From contig BTRK01000005.1 of NCBI GenBank assembly GCA_036245805.1, positions 38,917,469 to 38,981,468 on the forward strand: a stretch of DNA of 64,000 bases. Reading direction: 5' to 3'. Numbering within the stretch: the stretch's first letter is position 1; each line of letters begins with the position of its first letter. Below are positions 10,854 to 23,841 of the stretch, in pieces. This DNA comes from Pristionchus mayeri. Lineage: Eukaryota > Nematoda > Chromadorea > Rhabditida > Neodiplogasteridae. The notes below the pieces were generated by a model. The model had not been told where the DNA came from and ran no database searches. It saw only the letters and a list, made by a program, of their open reading frames with translations. Both the position numbers and the translations under genes were made by a program.

Positions 10854-13130
10854 TAGCGACTCACACGTCACTACCTTTTCTATCGACATTTCATTCCATT
10901 CCCATCAATCAAAATGCACTCACTGCAACTCCATTATCATATCCAGTCTCAGTATCGTCTCTGAGTGCAGCCCAATTCAATTAGCATGTTAATTCAATTC
11001 CGTTGTCTCTCACCCTCTCTCCCCTCTCTCTCCATTTACATGGGTTGGGACACGTCGGCTAGACAGCCTATATAAACCCCTCCTCTCCCTCTCACCTCAG
11101 AGTTACACTGAACCTCTCCTCGTGCTGACCACGAGTCACTCAGTCTGATCCACACTTGGATCTCATCCAGTCTTGGACCGTCACCGTCACGTCCACCCCC
11201 ATCCGATCCTCACTAGGATCTCACTCCAGCCAAGGACCACAGTCCTCCCCCGTTTGAACCTCACTTGGTTCTCAGTCATCATCACTGATCCTCCTCACCT
11301 TGGATCTCACCCCAGTCTTCCATCCTACCGTACCCCTTTCCCTCCCTCTCCTTCTCCCGTCTTACTGTAGTAATAAATTATTGATTTATCTACGGTTCCA
11401 CCAAGCTCCCTAAGCTTGTCCCTGCTCTAATCGGTTACTGTATCTACAGTACTCCGGACTGAGTATCGTGGGCTCGCTAGTTCGCATATGGTGCACATCG
11501 GTCACTACCGTACCCAGTTCAAATACCAGAGTCCCGTGTGGCAGGAACCATTCACTGATCACATTCAATCATGTCTGAAAGTCACTTTGCATCCGCTTAC
11601 ACGCGTATTCAGACCATTCACGCAAAGATCAAATCAATCAAAGCAGACATCCAGTCAATCGTCAAGACATGCATTTCCATCACTTCCCTTACTGAGTACG
11701 AGAGCATGCGAGTCACACTCAAAAATGCAATCAATTATCTCGAACTCGGTGCCTACACGGATGCTATCAACAAGCTCCGTCGTAGAGTCAACAACATGCT
11801 CTCGGACACTCCTGAGAGAGCCGAAGCCAAGCAGACAGAGGAAACTCTGTTCGAGCAGATGAGGGATGAAGACGACGATGGTCTGGATTATGATGAGTCA
11901 TCACTGAAGGACTCTCTCTTCCCATTCATGAGATCCCTGGTAGACAGAACCCTGTCCGAATCACTTGCTCACATCCATGCTATGACAGATCTCACTGCCA
12001 AGAAAGAGATCATTCAACAGTCTCTCACTCAGCCCACTGGCACTTCATCAGCCTCTAATGGCTCAGATCAGTCCCTCAATCACAACAACAATCAGCTCAC
12101 TCAGTCCATCAGACACGAGTCAAATCTCGCTCCTCTTCCGACCATCTCACTCATTCCATTCAATGGCGAGTCAACTGACTGGGAATCATTCCACAGCCAG
12201 TACACAAGCATAATTGACTCGAGGACTCACCTGTCCAAAGTTGAGAAGCTCGTATACCTCCGCAATGCACTCAGAGGACCCGCACTCAAAACAGTTGAGG
12301 GGATCCCCATCGGAGGCGAGTATCTCGATGACACCATCACTCGATTGAAGGAAAACTATGGTCGGAGCAAGAGAACAAACATCACTCTGATCAATCAATT
12401 GCACTCCATCAAACCCAAGTCACAGTCCCTCGAGGATCAACTCGAATGCACTCAGAAGTTCATCAACAAAGTCATCCAAATCTCTGATAAATCAGTTGTC
12501 GATAACTTCATCGCAATTCACCAAATTGCTGGTACCATCCATTCGACACACATCAAAAGGATGTACAATCTCGAGCCATCCACAATGATGGAAGCACTGA
12601 AATCCATCGAATCAGACATCCGAGAGCAAATCGAGATCAGAAATCTCGAGTCCACTTTCTGTTCCATCAGTCACAATCACAATCACTCTCATCAGAGTCG
12701 ACTGGAATCATTCACTGAGAGCACTATCACCAACCCCACTCTCACTAATCAGTCGCCCATCATCAGTCACAGCAACGGTCTGTCGTGCGTGTACTGTGGC
12801 AAACACAGCTATTCAGACTGCCCGACAATCACTTCCATCTCAGGCAGGAAGTCAATCCTCAGAGAGAAGAAGCTCTGCTTCAAGTCTCTCTCACCGCATC
12901 ACACATTCAATCAATGCGATCGAAAGTGCAAGCATTGCACGAAACCGCATCACAGCTCACTTTGTCATTTCGATTCCATCACACCGAATCAGACAGTCAT
13001 CAATACATCAGTCGTCTCCGGCGAACCAATCAATGGTGTCGCGAGACTCTACACATCCAGTGCACTACTCCAGAACCCATTGAGAAACAAAACAGTCACC
13101 AGAAATGTCTTCCTCGACACAGGAGGAATT
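10852..13130 (+). mobile_element. Pao/BEL LTR retrotransposon, 5' fragment
   Basis: A probable 5' LTR begins near TGTAGCGACTCACACG (10852) and ends before TGGCAGGAACCA (11539-11550), which looks like a tRNA primer binding site. Inside it are a TATA box (TATAAA, 11071-11076) and a polyadenylation signal (AATAAA, 11372-11377). Gag follows from 11571. The element stops within the start of protease, near 13130, with no reverse transcriptase, integrase or 3' LTR, so it is a truncated copy. Exact LTR limits are inferred. It is absent from copy B. Confidence 0.75.
11571..13130 (+). pseudogene. Pao/BEL gag polyprotein, truncated at the protease
   Basis: About 520 residues of gag. A long helical N terminus is followed by a segment typical of Pao gag (DUF1759-like), with PFNGESTDWESFHSQYTS and KVEKLVYLRNALRGPA. 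Zinc-knuckle-like cysteines follow in CVYCGKHSYSDC and CKHCTKPHHSSLCH. The retroviral-type aspartic protease motif starts at VFLDTGG, where the retroelement sequence ends. After that the frame runs into filler and into the acetyltransferase exon in another frame, so the remaining roughly 50 codons to 13277 are not gag. The frame itself has no internal stop, which suggests a fairly recent insertion. Confidence 0.85.
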
Positions 13131-14039
13131 TCGATCTATCAAACCTGTTTCTTTCGATCGTACGTCTGTCCAGCTATGAGGATCGGCATAGTGTACCAGC
13201 ACATTACGATCTCGATGACTTCGGCCCGAAGCTGTCCCAGATCGTCAAAATTATCGCCAAGATCAATGAGTGGGTAAGCACAGACAAATATAATGTGCTT
13301 TCATGAATGCGTACATCTAAGAAGGCAATGGGTAATTTGTATTACTACATTCATCCTTATCATTGTATTAATTTTTTTGAAGCATTCATGTTATTATTTC
13401 ACGTGTTGCTTTCGGCGTGCTGCCGCAAGTTGCATATAATAAACGACTAATTTCAGAAATGGGAGTTGATCCCTGATGATATCGACCGACTCTTCGACAT
13501 CAAGCTCATCTCAGTGGCTGAAAAATGCAGGGGGCTGGGAATAGGCAAGGTGGGGTACCAGAAAGAGGGGGGACGGCTCATGGTTCAGCTCAGGTTTTCC
13601 ATATTTATCAATAGTATACATAGGATGCCCCTTTTAATGCTTCTTCGTTCGTGAAAGTGGGCGTAGTTCCTACCTCTGCCCAGAACCCTATGAATTTTGA
13701 ATAATACATAACATATTTGAATATATTGTTACATTATCGCTTGCACACGGCCACGGGGAAATATATGTACGTTTAAATAGGAGAATTTCGTAGAGAACGG
13801 AATGCATAATTACAAAAACATCTAATATTTGCTTTATAAATTTGTTGGATATTCAGTAGGTAACTAGAAAAGGTTCAGGAAAACTTCAGGAACTGCTCGT
13901 CTTCGGACTGGACGCGGCGAGAGAGGAGGGTGCCGGGGGAGCCTACGCCGAGGCAGTCTCTGTCGTATCGCAAGGGGCGAGTGAAAGAACAAAGATCATT
14001 ATTTCGATAGCATAAACTAGTCTGTCCTCAGCTGCGAGG

Positions 14040-14560
14040 CAGAAGACGATAAAACGGGGGGCGGACAAAACGTAAACGGATCACAGTTCGCTGGGAATTC
14101 GACGTAGGATCTTGGGAGTTGTTGCATTGTTACTAGTATGTGCTTGACTACACCACCCTGTTTAAAACTTCTTACCAGGCGATCATGATGTTCATAGTTC
14201 AAAATTGAGAATTTTAGTGAAAAATCATGGTTAGATAAACACCAAATTCCCGAACCAATATATGCATATGTTAGTTGGCTACAGTAGTTACTGGGTTACT
14301 GGAATATAGATTGGTTAGGGAATTTGGTGTGTATCTAACCATGATTTTACACTAAAATTTTCAATTTTGGACCATGAACCCCTATACATGGACAATGAGT
14401 GAAACTCATGATCGCCTGGTAAGAAGTTCATAACGGGGTGGTATAATGGAGCACATACTAGTAACAATGCAAAAACTCCCAAGATCCTACGTCGAATTCC
14501 CATCGAACTGTGATCCGTTTACGTTTTGTCCGCGTCCGCCCCCCCCCCCGATAAAACCGC
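14040..14560. repeat. Inverted-repeat element in intron 5 of GNAT copy A
   Basis: Arms about 14040-14262 and 14305-14560 pair well (for example ATCATGGTTAGATAAACACC and its complement near 14325). Outer ends are C/G homopolymer plus GATAAAAC. The same G/C-run plus GATAAAA end is seen at 56340-56365. Confidence 0.75.
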
Positions 14561-14820
14561 TTTCGCAGAAGATTTTTCTGTAGCCTCGCAAGTAGAAAGA
14601 AACATAAAAAATAAATAGTTGTCAAACCCCTAAAGACAAATTTAATAATCAATCTATAAACATTTAGCTATTGATCAAAGATGGCCTTATAGTTGTTCGC
14701 GAAGAATGGCTACTCGGTTATACGAGAGATCGTGCATGAGGAATGGTTGGATGAGGAGGGAAAGCAGGTAATCGGAAATTGGAGGACTGACTGCTCAAAA
14801 CGTCTCGAGATCACTTCAGG

Positions 14821-15597
14821 GCTCATGGTACCTGGTCGTCCAGCCTGGTACCCAACTTTTGATTCGTTTCTCTCGGCTCCTATGAATTTTATGAGAAATG
14901 ACCCTCAGGCACATTTTTCGAGCTCAATCGATCTATCAAACCTGTTTCTCATGAATCTGTCATTGAACAGCGTTACATTATCAGCCACTTTTGTAGGAAA
15001 AGTCAAAAATGTAGGAACAGTCGTGGCTCAAATTTTCCCAGCAGATAGATCAATTCAACAGCTATCAAATGAGTGGTTTACCAAATAAATACGGACAAGC
15101 TGGTGGTAGTTACATTCACTTTAGTTTTTCATCCCATCAGACCGCGCGATTGCGATCGTTCCGAGACGAATGAACTTACTTTGCTTACCTTTTGATATGT
15201 TTCGCAATTGTATCAAATAGTGAAACGCTGTTATGCATTTGAAAGATTAATAAAACGTATCAGCCCAATCAATAAAATAGAGAAAGTTATTTCAAACACT
15301 AAAACTAAAATGAACGTAACTACCACCAGTTTGTCAGTATTTTTGGTAAACCGCTCATGTGATAGCGCTTGAGTTGATCTATCTGTTGGGAAGCCACTAC
15401 TTTTCCTAAATTTTTGAGAAAAGTGGCTGATAATGTACTGCTGTTCAATGAAAGATGGGAAACGGTTCTGATAGATCGAAAGAATTCGAAAAATGAGCCG
15501 GGGTCACTCTGAGAGTCATTTATCATAAAATTCATAGGAACCGAGAGGAACGAATCAAACGATGGGTACCAGGCTGGCCGACCCGGTACCATGAGCC
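14821..15597. repeat. Inverted-repeat element in intron 6 of GNAT copy A
   Basis: Arms about 14821-15130 and 15297-15597 start with CTCATGGTACC and end with GGTACCATGAG. The left arm contains CGATCTATCAAACCTGTTTCT, which is also found at 13132-13152 as filler beside the truncated Pao element. Confidence 0.8.
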
Positions 15598-15973
15598 AAG
15601 AAATGATCCTGGTGTACTGAGGCTTTGGGGAGCGACGAAACATCCTTAGACGGTACCAAAACCATAGTAACCCCAACTTCGATTTTTACCTCATTCCCAA
15701 GGGTAGCTCGATTCTCGCGTAAGAGGCGTGATATACACCTACTAGTGGAGTGCAATCTTTGAAGAATACCTGCCCATACTCTTCTGCGCGTATATCCCCT
15801 GATAAGATAAATTGAATGATTGAGTATCCCACACATTGCAGGTCTTCGTCTGTCCTGATGGGACGAAGAGCGTGCAGCTGGTGTTCAAGCGAATTTAGAT
15901 GTAATATTTCGACGGAATCGCAAAATAGTTCTCACTTGAGCACCAAATTTTCACATCGTTTCTAAATATTTAA

Positions 15974-17929
15974 GAGACCCGCTCCGTAAGACTCGACCGT
16001 TTCGGTCACCTCGCGGACACGTTTGGCCTAGCAACGGGAACCTTGGGTGGGAGGAGTGTATGTGGCCCGCATTATGAAATTCGATACTAATTATATTTTA
16101 CGGCCATTAAGCATGGAAAAAATTGAAATAATAGGGGAAATGACGAAAAAATCATAATTTCTTTACGATGCGAAATTTGCTCAAAAGTAAAAATGCATTT
16201 TACTCGTGGTGTCCGGAAGCTGATAAAAAAGTGTTTAGTGCAAAATCCGATCGATTCTAAATATTTCTTTTTGAACTAAAATTTGACTTTTTGCTGCATA
16301 TCTAATCCATTTCGGACCGAATCCCTTAGCTTTTTGAATCCCGTTGAACTCTGGGCTATGTTACTTCATAAGTGCATGGCAGCTAATCTCGGGAGATTTT
16401 CCATTTTCGAGAAATAATTTTCAAACCGTCTATCAACAGTAATATAAAAATTCAAAAATTCATATTTGCCAATCCATTGAGAATACTTATTAGATTTTAA
16501 CACTTTCAGACACTACTTACCTAGACATCATTTCTAGCACTATATTATATCACAATTTCACTCGTTACAAAAATTCACTTCTCAGAACTTCGAATTTATC
16601 AATATTTGGACCGTATTTTCTCGTTCCACAAAACCCCAATCCCACCAATTCCGTATAGCAATTGTAGAATACCTTCACTTAATTGAGAAAATCACAAGGT
16701 GGTTCACAACTGTCATTCCCAAAATTCGTATAGTTGGCTCAAATCGGTGGAAAATCGAAATTTTGATTAATGATTTTTTTTCGATTTCACAAAATATATC
16801 ACTCAATTCAGACAGTATTAATTTCTAAAAAATACATTATTACGAGAAAAGTTATTTGAAAGTGAAAGAACAGCTTTTTAAACGCTTTCAAAAAACCCCA
16901 TAATTTCTCGTTTTCCTATTTTTGTGCAACATTCCCTAGCAAACCACGATCCCAATCCCTTAGCTTTTTCAATAACGATATACACTTGGCTACCCTACCT
17001 CATAATTACATTACAGAACATCTCGATAGGCTTTCCATTTTCGTGCAATTACTTTCGAACATTCCACTGTAGCGTTTTTTGAAAGCGTATAAAAAGCTGT
17101 TCTTTCACTTTCAAATAACTTTTCTCGTAATAATGTATTATTTAGAAATTAATACTGTCTGAATTGAGTGTTATATTTTGTGAAATCGAAAAAAATCATT
17201 AATCAAAATTTCGATTTTCCACCGATTTGAGCCAACGATACGAATTTTGGGTATGACAGTTGTTAACCACCTTGTGATTTTCTCAATTACGTCAAGGTAT
17301 TCTACAATTGCTATACGGAATTGGTGGAATTGGGCTTATGTGGGACGAGAAAATACGGTCCAAATATTGATAAATTCGAAGTTCTGAGAAGTGAATTTTT
17401 GTAACGAGTGAAATTGTGATCTAATATAGTGCTAGAAATTATGTCTAGGTAAGTAGTTTCTGAAAGTGTTAAAATCTAAGAAGTATTCTCAATGGATTGG
17501 CAAATATGATTTTTTGAATTTGTATATTACTGTTCACAGACGGTTTGAAAATTATTTCTCGAAAATGGAAAATCTCCCGAGATTAGCTGCCATGCACTTA
17601 TGAAGTAACATAGCCCAGAGTTCAACGGGATTCAAAAAGCTAGAATCGATCGGATTTTGCACTAAACACTTTTTTATCAACTTCCGGACACCACGAGAAA
17701 AATGCATTTTTACTTTTGAGCAAATTTCGCATCGTAAAGAAATTATGATTTTTTCGTCATTTCCCCTATTATTTAAATTTTCTCCATGCTTAATGGCCGT
17801 AACATATAATTAGTATCGAATTTCATAATGCGGGCCACATACACACCTCCCACCCAAGGGGGACCCCACGGTTCCCGTTGCTAGGCCAAACGTGTCCGCG
17901 AGGTGGTCGATTCTTACGGAACGGGTCTC
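15974..17929. mobile_element. Foldback element 3, GAGACC termini with TTAA target duplication
   Basis: Arms about 15974-16905 and 17069-17929 are near-perfect inverted copies. Ends are GAGACCCG.../...CGGGTCTC, flanked by TTAA at 15970-15973 and at 17930-17933. The same terminal GAGACC and TTAA flanks occur on the 45136-46428 element. TTAA duplications are the hallmark of the piggyBac superfamily, so a non-autonomous piggyBac-like element is the best inference; no transposase is present. Confidence 0.8.
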
Positions 17930-17933
17930 TTAA

Positions 17934-19298
17934 CATGCATGCTTACAGTTGAAAATTTAAGTTTAAAAATTAAACAAAATTTTTAATTTGAAAATTTTTA
18001 AAAAAATTAACACAATATACTTCTCATAATCTTGCTTCTTCAATTCACTATTCTAACACAGCAGCTCTGAAAGGCCAAACATGAAATGCATGTTACTTCA
18101 CCGATAGATTACATTGATTTTTTTTCAAGTATTCAAAGTCATAAATCAATTCCAACAGCACTCTACGAATAATGTGCCCTTGTTGAAACAAAGATTTGAC
18201 TGTCACTTTTCTCGAATTTTTCAGAATCAATTTTCATTCTTTCACAATCAACTTCGATAATAATTCATACTTTGACAATCAACTTCGATAATACTGTACG
18301 GTTCAGTCGATACCGTTTCATAAGCTCAACGATTAGTTAGCTTTTTGAGTTCATCCAATATTTGTGCTTATTAGTCTCTCGGTTTTCCAGCCCTCTAGCC
18401 ACTATACCTACTCCGTCCTCATTTCCTTACTCTATAGTGCCTTATCTTTCTCTGTTGCTTTACTCGATTTGCTTATTCTCTAGTTCTCCCGCGCTTTCCA
18501 TCCCATGTAAGCGACGCGAGGGCTGTTATTTTCCCTATTCGAACAAAACCCTCATATTGTGTCTCTGCCTATTATGCCGGATAACTGTCAGAGATTACAA
18601 GCTGGTCAAAATGAGTCAAAATTCGACTCTGCAACTGTTCCGTGGGGTACAAATCGGATCATATGAACTCGGATCACATGTATCGTTATTGTATCACAAG
18701 AGTGCGCGAGCGTAGATCTAGCACATTTCGTGTAGATTTCGAAACACGATATCGCGGTCTCTTCATTCTAAGCACTCTGTCGAAACTCGTCCGATCGAGA
18801 GGGTGGGTAGAATGAAAATCGTGGTACCGGTTCTAGCTGAGTAATTCGCGTTCTCTCGTTGGCGTGTTGGGTGAGCGAGCACGTGGTAGAGAGTCTTTAT
18901 TTTCGAATGTATCCCCATCTCAGTGAATTTGACTTTTTTGCATCGAGCTGGTTCACTGATTTTGTTCGTATCAAAGTCATTCCATCATTGAAAATGTTTT
19001 CTATCAATTTCATTCGCGCTCTAAAGTTTGTGAATCACCTTCTCCCTTTCTGAGTGTTCCTATCTTCTTTTTCCAATTACACTTTCTATTGTCGATGCAA
19101 TATTACTTGCGCTCTCCCGCGCGCGCTTTTGAATTAATCATCGTTTTCCTCAATCACGATGATTGGATTTATCGATCGCGACGGGTTTGCCAGCAGTGAA
19201 AACATTCTTCTCTGCGCGTTTCTTCTTCTAAACATTACGCTCTCGAATGCGCGAAATTTTCCATTATTTTTTAGCTCAAAATAACTCGTCCTTTATAG
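17934..19298 (+). other. Spacer between GNAT copies, with duplicated upstream flank
   Basis: The part from about 18333 to 19210 is colinear with 5185-5663. A diverged short hairpin lies at about 18748-18832 (GTCTCTTCATTCTAAGCACTC and a complementary end). No independent gene is supported. The stretch 19215-19298 leads directly into copy B exon 1 and corresponds to 9687-9751 in copy A. Confidence 0.6.
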
Positions 19299-22200
19299 AT
19301 GTACTCCCAGTTCCAGTACTGCTTGGCAACCCACTCCGATGTGCCCGATATCCACGATTTTCTCCTCTCCGACTTCCTCAACAGCAGAGCGCTAAATGCT
19401 GCCATTGGGTTGACGAGGGAGGATGCGTACGATGTTTACCGAGGTAGCTCTAGTGCGAACCGGGCTAATGAGGACGAATCAATTACAAATTATTGTCGTT
19501 GAATCATTGTTTGTTTGTAAATATACAGTGAACATAATTAATAGGGCATGTTTCTGTTTAAGAATGTGGATACGGGCCTAGTTGTATGCGTTTATGGAAT
19601 GTCATTTTAACTGTAATTCAGAATACATCAAGGAAAACATCAACGGGACGAGCGTCGTAGTGCGACACGAGAAGTGAGCGACGTTAATGTGGCTTTATAA
19701 TCCGCGAGTTCGATCTTTGATTGAATTCCCACAGATCGCCATTCCCCGAAGAGCTAGAGACTTGGAATTAGAATTATCAGTTTTTCCGGCCCTGTGAACC
19801 TCATAAACCAAAGTTCAAGACCTCTTCAGGGTATGAAATTGCGGGATTTTAAATCAAATATTGAACTCGTATTTTAAAACATCGCGTACAAATCCCGGTC
19901 AATCTGACAAGCTGAAAGAAGACACGCAGTATGGAGAGATCCATTTCTAGCGAAAATATAGCTGAACTAGCGACCTTAGGTCGCTACGTTGTATGCGGGT
20001 TGTGTTTTAAGGATAACAATTGAACGCGACTGGCAATAGCCTCTGATCAACATGAACCTGAACAAGGATAGAAAAACTGTCCCATGAAATAGTTATAGTT
20101 GCCAGTGTACCCGCTCTTTTGCAGGACGCCTGTGATATATATATACCCTTTTCCCGTATAATTTGAATCGCTAAATTAAAAGCGCCAACACGTGCACTTC
20201 ACGTCGTGAAGGCGGTCTACCACTTTATTCCAGTGGCGAAGTGGTGGGTGTACGGCTCTCTGGCTACGAGGACCGCCACGGCGAAACAGCACCTTACGAG
20301 CACTATTCCTTCGGCCCGATACTGAGTCAGATCGCGAAAATTATCACCAAACTCAATGAGGGGGTATGTAGAATAATTCGAATTTACTTACATGATGCAT
20401 CTGGAAAGGCAACATTGAATAGTCATCATTTGAATAGTCACTCTCCCATCATCCTACAAGGAATAATGAGGCGCTTTGCATCAGCCGCCCTCCCTTGTCC
20501 CTAGAATCATTGAATTGTCATCCCTAGTCATTTGTTATTAATCTGATAAGCTCATCCTTATTACCATTGTAATAAATTTGGTTAAAGCACTAATGTGGTG
20601 CGATGTTATCTCACGTTGCCTTCGGCTTGTTTCGCAAGTTGTACATAATAAATGACTAATTTCAGAAGTGGGGGCTGATACCTGATGATATCACTCGACT
20701 CTTCGACATCAAGCTCATCTCAGTGGCTGAGAGATGGAGGGGACGAGGAATCGGAAAGGTGGGAAAGCAGAGAAAGAATCATAGATGAGTTCCATTATTT
20801 TTTACGCTATGTTAGAATGCTTCCTTCTCTCGTGAAAGTGGGTATGGTTCATGCATCTGTGCAGAACACGTGGATATGAACGCTGTTGATTGTACAGCAA
20901 CACTATCTATACACGACGACTGGGGAAAGGATATGCGTTTCTCAAATGGGAGAGTTCCGTAGAGAACTGAATGCATAATTACTAATAATTGATCAATACC
21001 TTTATCGGTTATTCACGAAGCAACTGCAAACGGAAACAACTTCAGGAATTGCTCATCTTCGGACTGGACGCGGCTAGAGAGGCGGGTGCCGGAGGAGCCT
21101 ACGCCGAGGCAGTCTCTGTCGTCTCGCAAGGGGCGAGTGAAAGATCATAGATCATCATTTACGTAGCTTGAAATCGCAGAAAATTGCATGAAGCAGGTGT
21201 CCTCTGTTGCGTTAGAGTGTGAATGAATCCAAGAACATCACAAGGCGGTAAAACCGCGAACTTCAGAGGTCAACGAGCAATAATTGGCAAGCGCCTAGTG
21301 ATAATTTATCTGATGGCTTAGCATCTAAAAAATCAAGGTCAAAGATCACGTTTCAGCTGTTCGCGAAGAATGGCTACTCGGTGATACGAGAGATCGTGCA
21401 TGAGGATTGGTTGGACAAGGATGGGAAGCAGGTAATCGAAAATTGGAGAGCTGAGTGCCCAAAACGACTCGAGCTCAGCACTTTCTAATAGCTCCCCATC
21501 CTGATCTTTCTTTAGAATATATGTCTAATAATACTCGAAAGCATTGCTGACATTAAAAATTCGAGGAAAGGGGAACAAATTTGCATTCCTGCGCCCAAAA
21601 ACGAAATGTATAAACGCCATTTAAACTGCGAGCCTAGATTCAAAATTGCGGGAATTTATGAGAGACATCACGAGAGAATCACCTTCTCCGCGGCGGTAAA
21701 CCCAAATTCAACCTATCTTGATATAAACATGATCTAAGGTATGTCAAATGATGCTCTTTCAAACTGCGTTGTCAGAATTTTGATAACTCTCTTCATCTTC
21801 GAGATTCAGAAGGCCAAACTTGGGACACTCACTTTTTAGGGGTCAAATCGAGCCCACTTAAACGATCATAAGTCCACTTAACATGAAGATAGAAACTCGT
21901 TCTTTGCTCAGAAAGAAAGCTGAACACATTCTCTACAACTTTTATGTTGAACATGTCATTCACTGTGCACGTCCCAGTGCGGGGTGGTCGGGTCGACCAA
22001 AAATGACCGGATTCTGGAAATCGGAAAAAAACCCCCTGAATAATCATGCGCGATTGAGAGATACTATGTGTGACTAACTTGGCGCCAAATATTAGCCAAA
22101 TCGAAAGATGTAAAAAAAACGACGTAACTTTTTGTCCGGCGACGTCTGAATGGCCACCAGACCAAAACACCCCTTTAGCTCCAGCTGACAGCTATTGGCC

Positions 22201-23721
22201 TCAAATCGGTTCAAAATCATCCAAAACAACATTTAGAATTGTTTCCGGCCTCAATACAGTACTTCCATAGGGCGAAAATTTCGACCGTACCTGAAAATTG
22301 AAAATCGATTTTCAGACCCTTCTCCACTTGTGAGCTTGGCCCATGTGCACTAAATCACTTTGAAATAACGTAGGAATGTCCCTCTAGACTATTCAAACAA
22401 AGGGCGCACCTATAAATACGAAATTTTATCTGATGGATCCCAGAAAACGCGCAAAACTGTACTATAGGTCAACATTGTCAACGGGTCCCGGCTCATGGCT
22501 AGAAAAGTAGCACACGATGTGCTAAGCTTTTCATCTGTTGAAAGTGAGTCTCTATTTATTCGTTGAAGCACGCTACAGGGTCTAGAAAATGGCCAGAAAT
22601 CGACTAGAATCCCCCGAGAGCGCGCGCTCTAACCGTCCGCCGCTCTCGCCGCCTGAGCTCCCTCTCCCAACCTCCCTTTACCGCTCTCTCGCGCGCCTCC
22701 ATCGTCATTTTCTGCCAACTTCCAGGCTCTGTAGCGTGCTTCAACGAATAGATAGAGACTCACTTTCAACAGATGAAATACTTAGCACATCGTACGCTAC
22801 ATTTCTAGCCATGAGCCGGTACCCTTTTACAATTTTGACCTGTAGTACAGTTTTGCGCGTTTTCTGGGATCCATCAGATGAAATTTCGCATTTATAGATG
22901 CGCCCTTTGTTTGATTAGTCTAGAGGGACATTCCTACGTTATTTCAAAGTGATTTAGTGCACATGGGCCAAGCTCACAAGTTGAGAAGGGTCTGAAAATC
23001 GATTTTCAATTTTCAGGTCCGGTCGAAATTTTCGCCCTATGGAAGTACTGTATTGAGGCCGGAAACAATTCTAAATGTTGTTTTGGATGATTTTGAACCG
23101 ATTTGAGGCCAATAGCTGTCAGCTGGAGCTAAAGGGGTGTTTTGGTCTGGTGGCCATTCAGACGTCGCCGGACAAAAAGTTATGCCTTTTTTTTTACATC
23201 TTTCGATTTGGCTAATATTTGGCGCCAAGTTAGTCACACATAGTATCTCTCAATCGCGCATGATTATTCAGGGGGGGTTTTCCGATTTCCAGAATCCGGT
23301 CATTTTTGGTCGACCCGACCACCCCGCACTGGGACGTGCACAGTGAATGACATGTTCAACATAAAAGTTGTAGAGAATGTGTTCAGCTTTCTTTCTGAGC
23401 AAAGAACAAGTTTCTATCTTCATTTTAAGTGGACTTATGATCGTTTAAGTGGGCTCGAATTGACCACTAAAAAGTGAGTGTCCCAAGTTTGGCTTTCTGA
23501 ATCTCGAAGGTGACGACAGTTATCAAAATTCTGACAACGCAGTTTGAAAGAGCATCATTTGAAATACCTTAGGTCATGTTTATATCAGGAGTGGATGACG
23601 TTGTGTTTTACCGCCGCGAAATCCCCTCAAATGGGTGATTTTCTCGTGATTCCTCTCATTTGTTTTTGTCCTTGAATTTTTCCACGAGGATCCCATATTT
23701 CAGGTGTTCGTCTGGTCCTGA
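19299..23721 (+). CDS. GNAT-type N-acetyltransferase, copy B (last exon frameshifted)
   Basis: Seven exons with matching phases: 19299-19443, 19622-19673, 20234-20363, 20666-20758, 21046-21132, 21357-21431, 23704-23721. The chosen ATG is shared in position with copy A. Predicted product is 199 residues: an N-terminal GNAT half, a central SGYEDRHGETAPYEHY segment, the CoA P-loop RGRGIGK with ELLIFGLDAAREAGAGG, then LFAKNGYSVIREIVHEDW. It probably acetylates a small amine or similar acceptor in the cytoplasm; substrate cannot be told from sequence. One extra G near 23715, relative to copy A, ends the frame after VFVWS and removes about 14 residues that copy A would encode to 23761. That may be a real lesion, a tolerated truncation or a sequencing error. 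Intron 6 carries a 2-kb foldback. Intron 5 starts with GC (GGG|gcgagtg). Confidence 0.75.
21655..23662. repeat. Large foldback element 4 in intron 6 of GNAT copy B
   Basis: Arms about 21655-22600 and 22715-23662 are close inverted copies, giving a hairpin of nearly 1 kb on each side with a loop of about 115 bp. Because it sits in an intron of a transcribed gene, the pre-mRNA would form long dsRNA. The ORFs in both arms mirror one another and are not counted as genes. Confidence 0.85.
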
Positions 23722-23834
23722 TGGAACCAAGAGCGTGCAGCTGGTGTTCAAGAGAATTTAGGCGTAATATTTCGACGGAATGGCTCAATGGTTCTCATTT
23801 TAGCTAGCGGCGAATATTAGTGTCGTGACGAAAA

Positions 23835-23841
23835 AAATAAA
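23835..23841 (+). terminator. Polyadenylation signal of GNAT copy B
   Basis: AAATAAA lies about 75 nt after the ancestral stop (TAG ending 23761). The corresponding stretch in copy A lacks an AATAAA before the foldback inserted at 15974. Confidence 0.55.

Larger units (their letters stand above)
9752..15898 (+). pseudogene. GNAT-type N-acetyltransferase, copy A (exon 3 damaged by a retroelement)
   Basis: Exons by comparison with copy B: 9752-9896, 10216-10267, (13161)-13273, 13457-13549, 13890-13976, 14693-14767, 15842-15898. The predicted protein resembles acetyl-CoA-dependent GNAT enzymes, with the CoA-binding P-loop as RGLGIG at the exon 4/5 junction followed by ELLVFGLDAAREEGAGG, then LFAKNGYSVIREIV. 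Substrate is unknown; arylalkylamine-type acetyltransferases are one possibility. Six exons are open and phase-matched, and the last exon ends normally in VFVCPDGTKSVQLVFKRI. The first 16 nt of exon 3 and its splice acceptor are missing, replaced by Pao gag sequence plus about 30 bp of filler, so normal splicing should fail. The exon 5 donor appears to be GC (GGG|gcgagtg). Confidence 0.8.

Noticed and set aside
21829..23346. Paired ORFs (113, 66, 69 codons) with identical peptide segments on opposite strands
   Set aside because: They arise because both arms of one inverted repeat are read; no evidence of coding.
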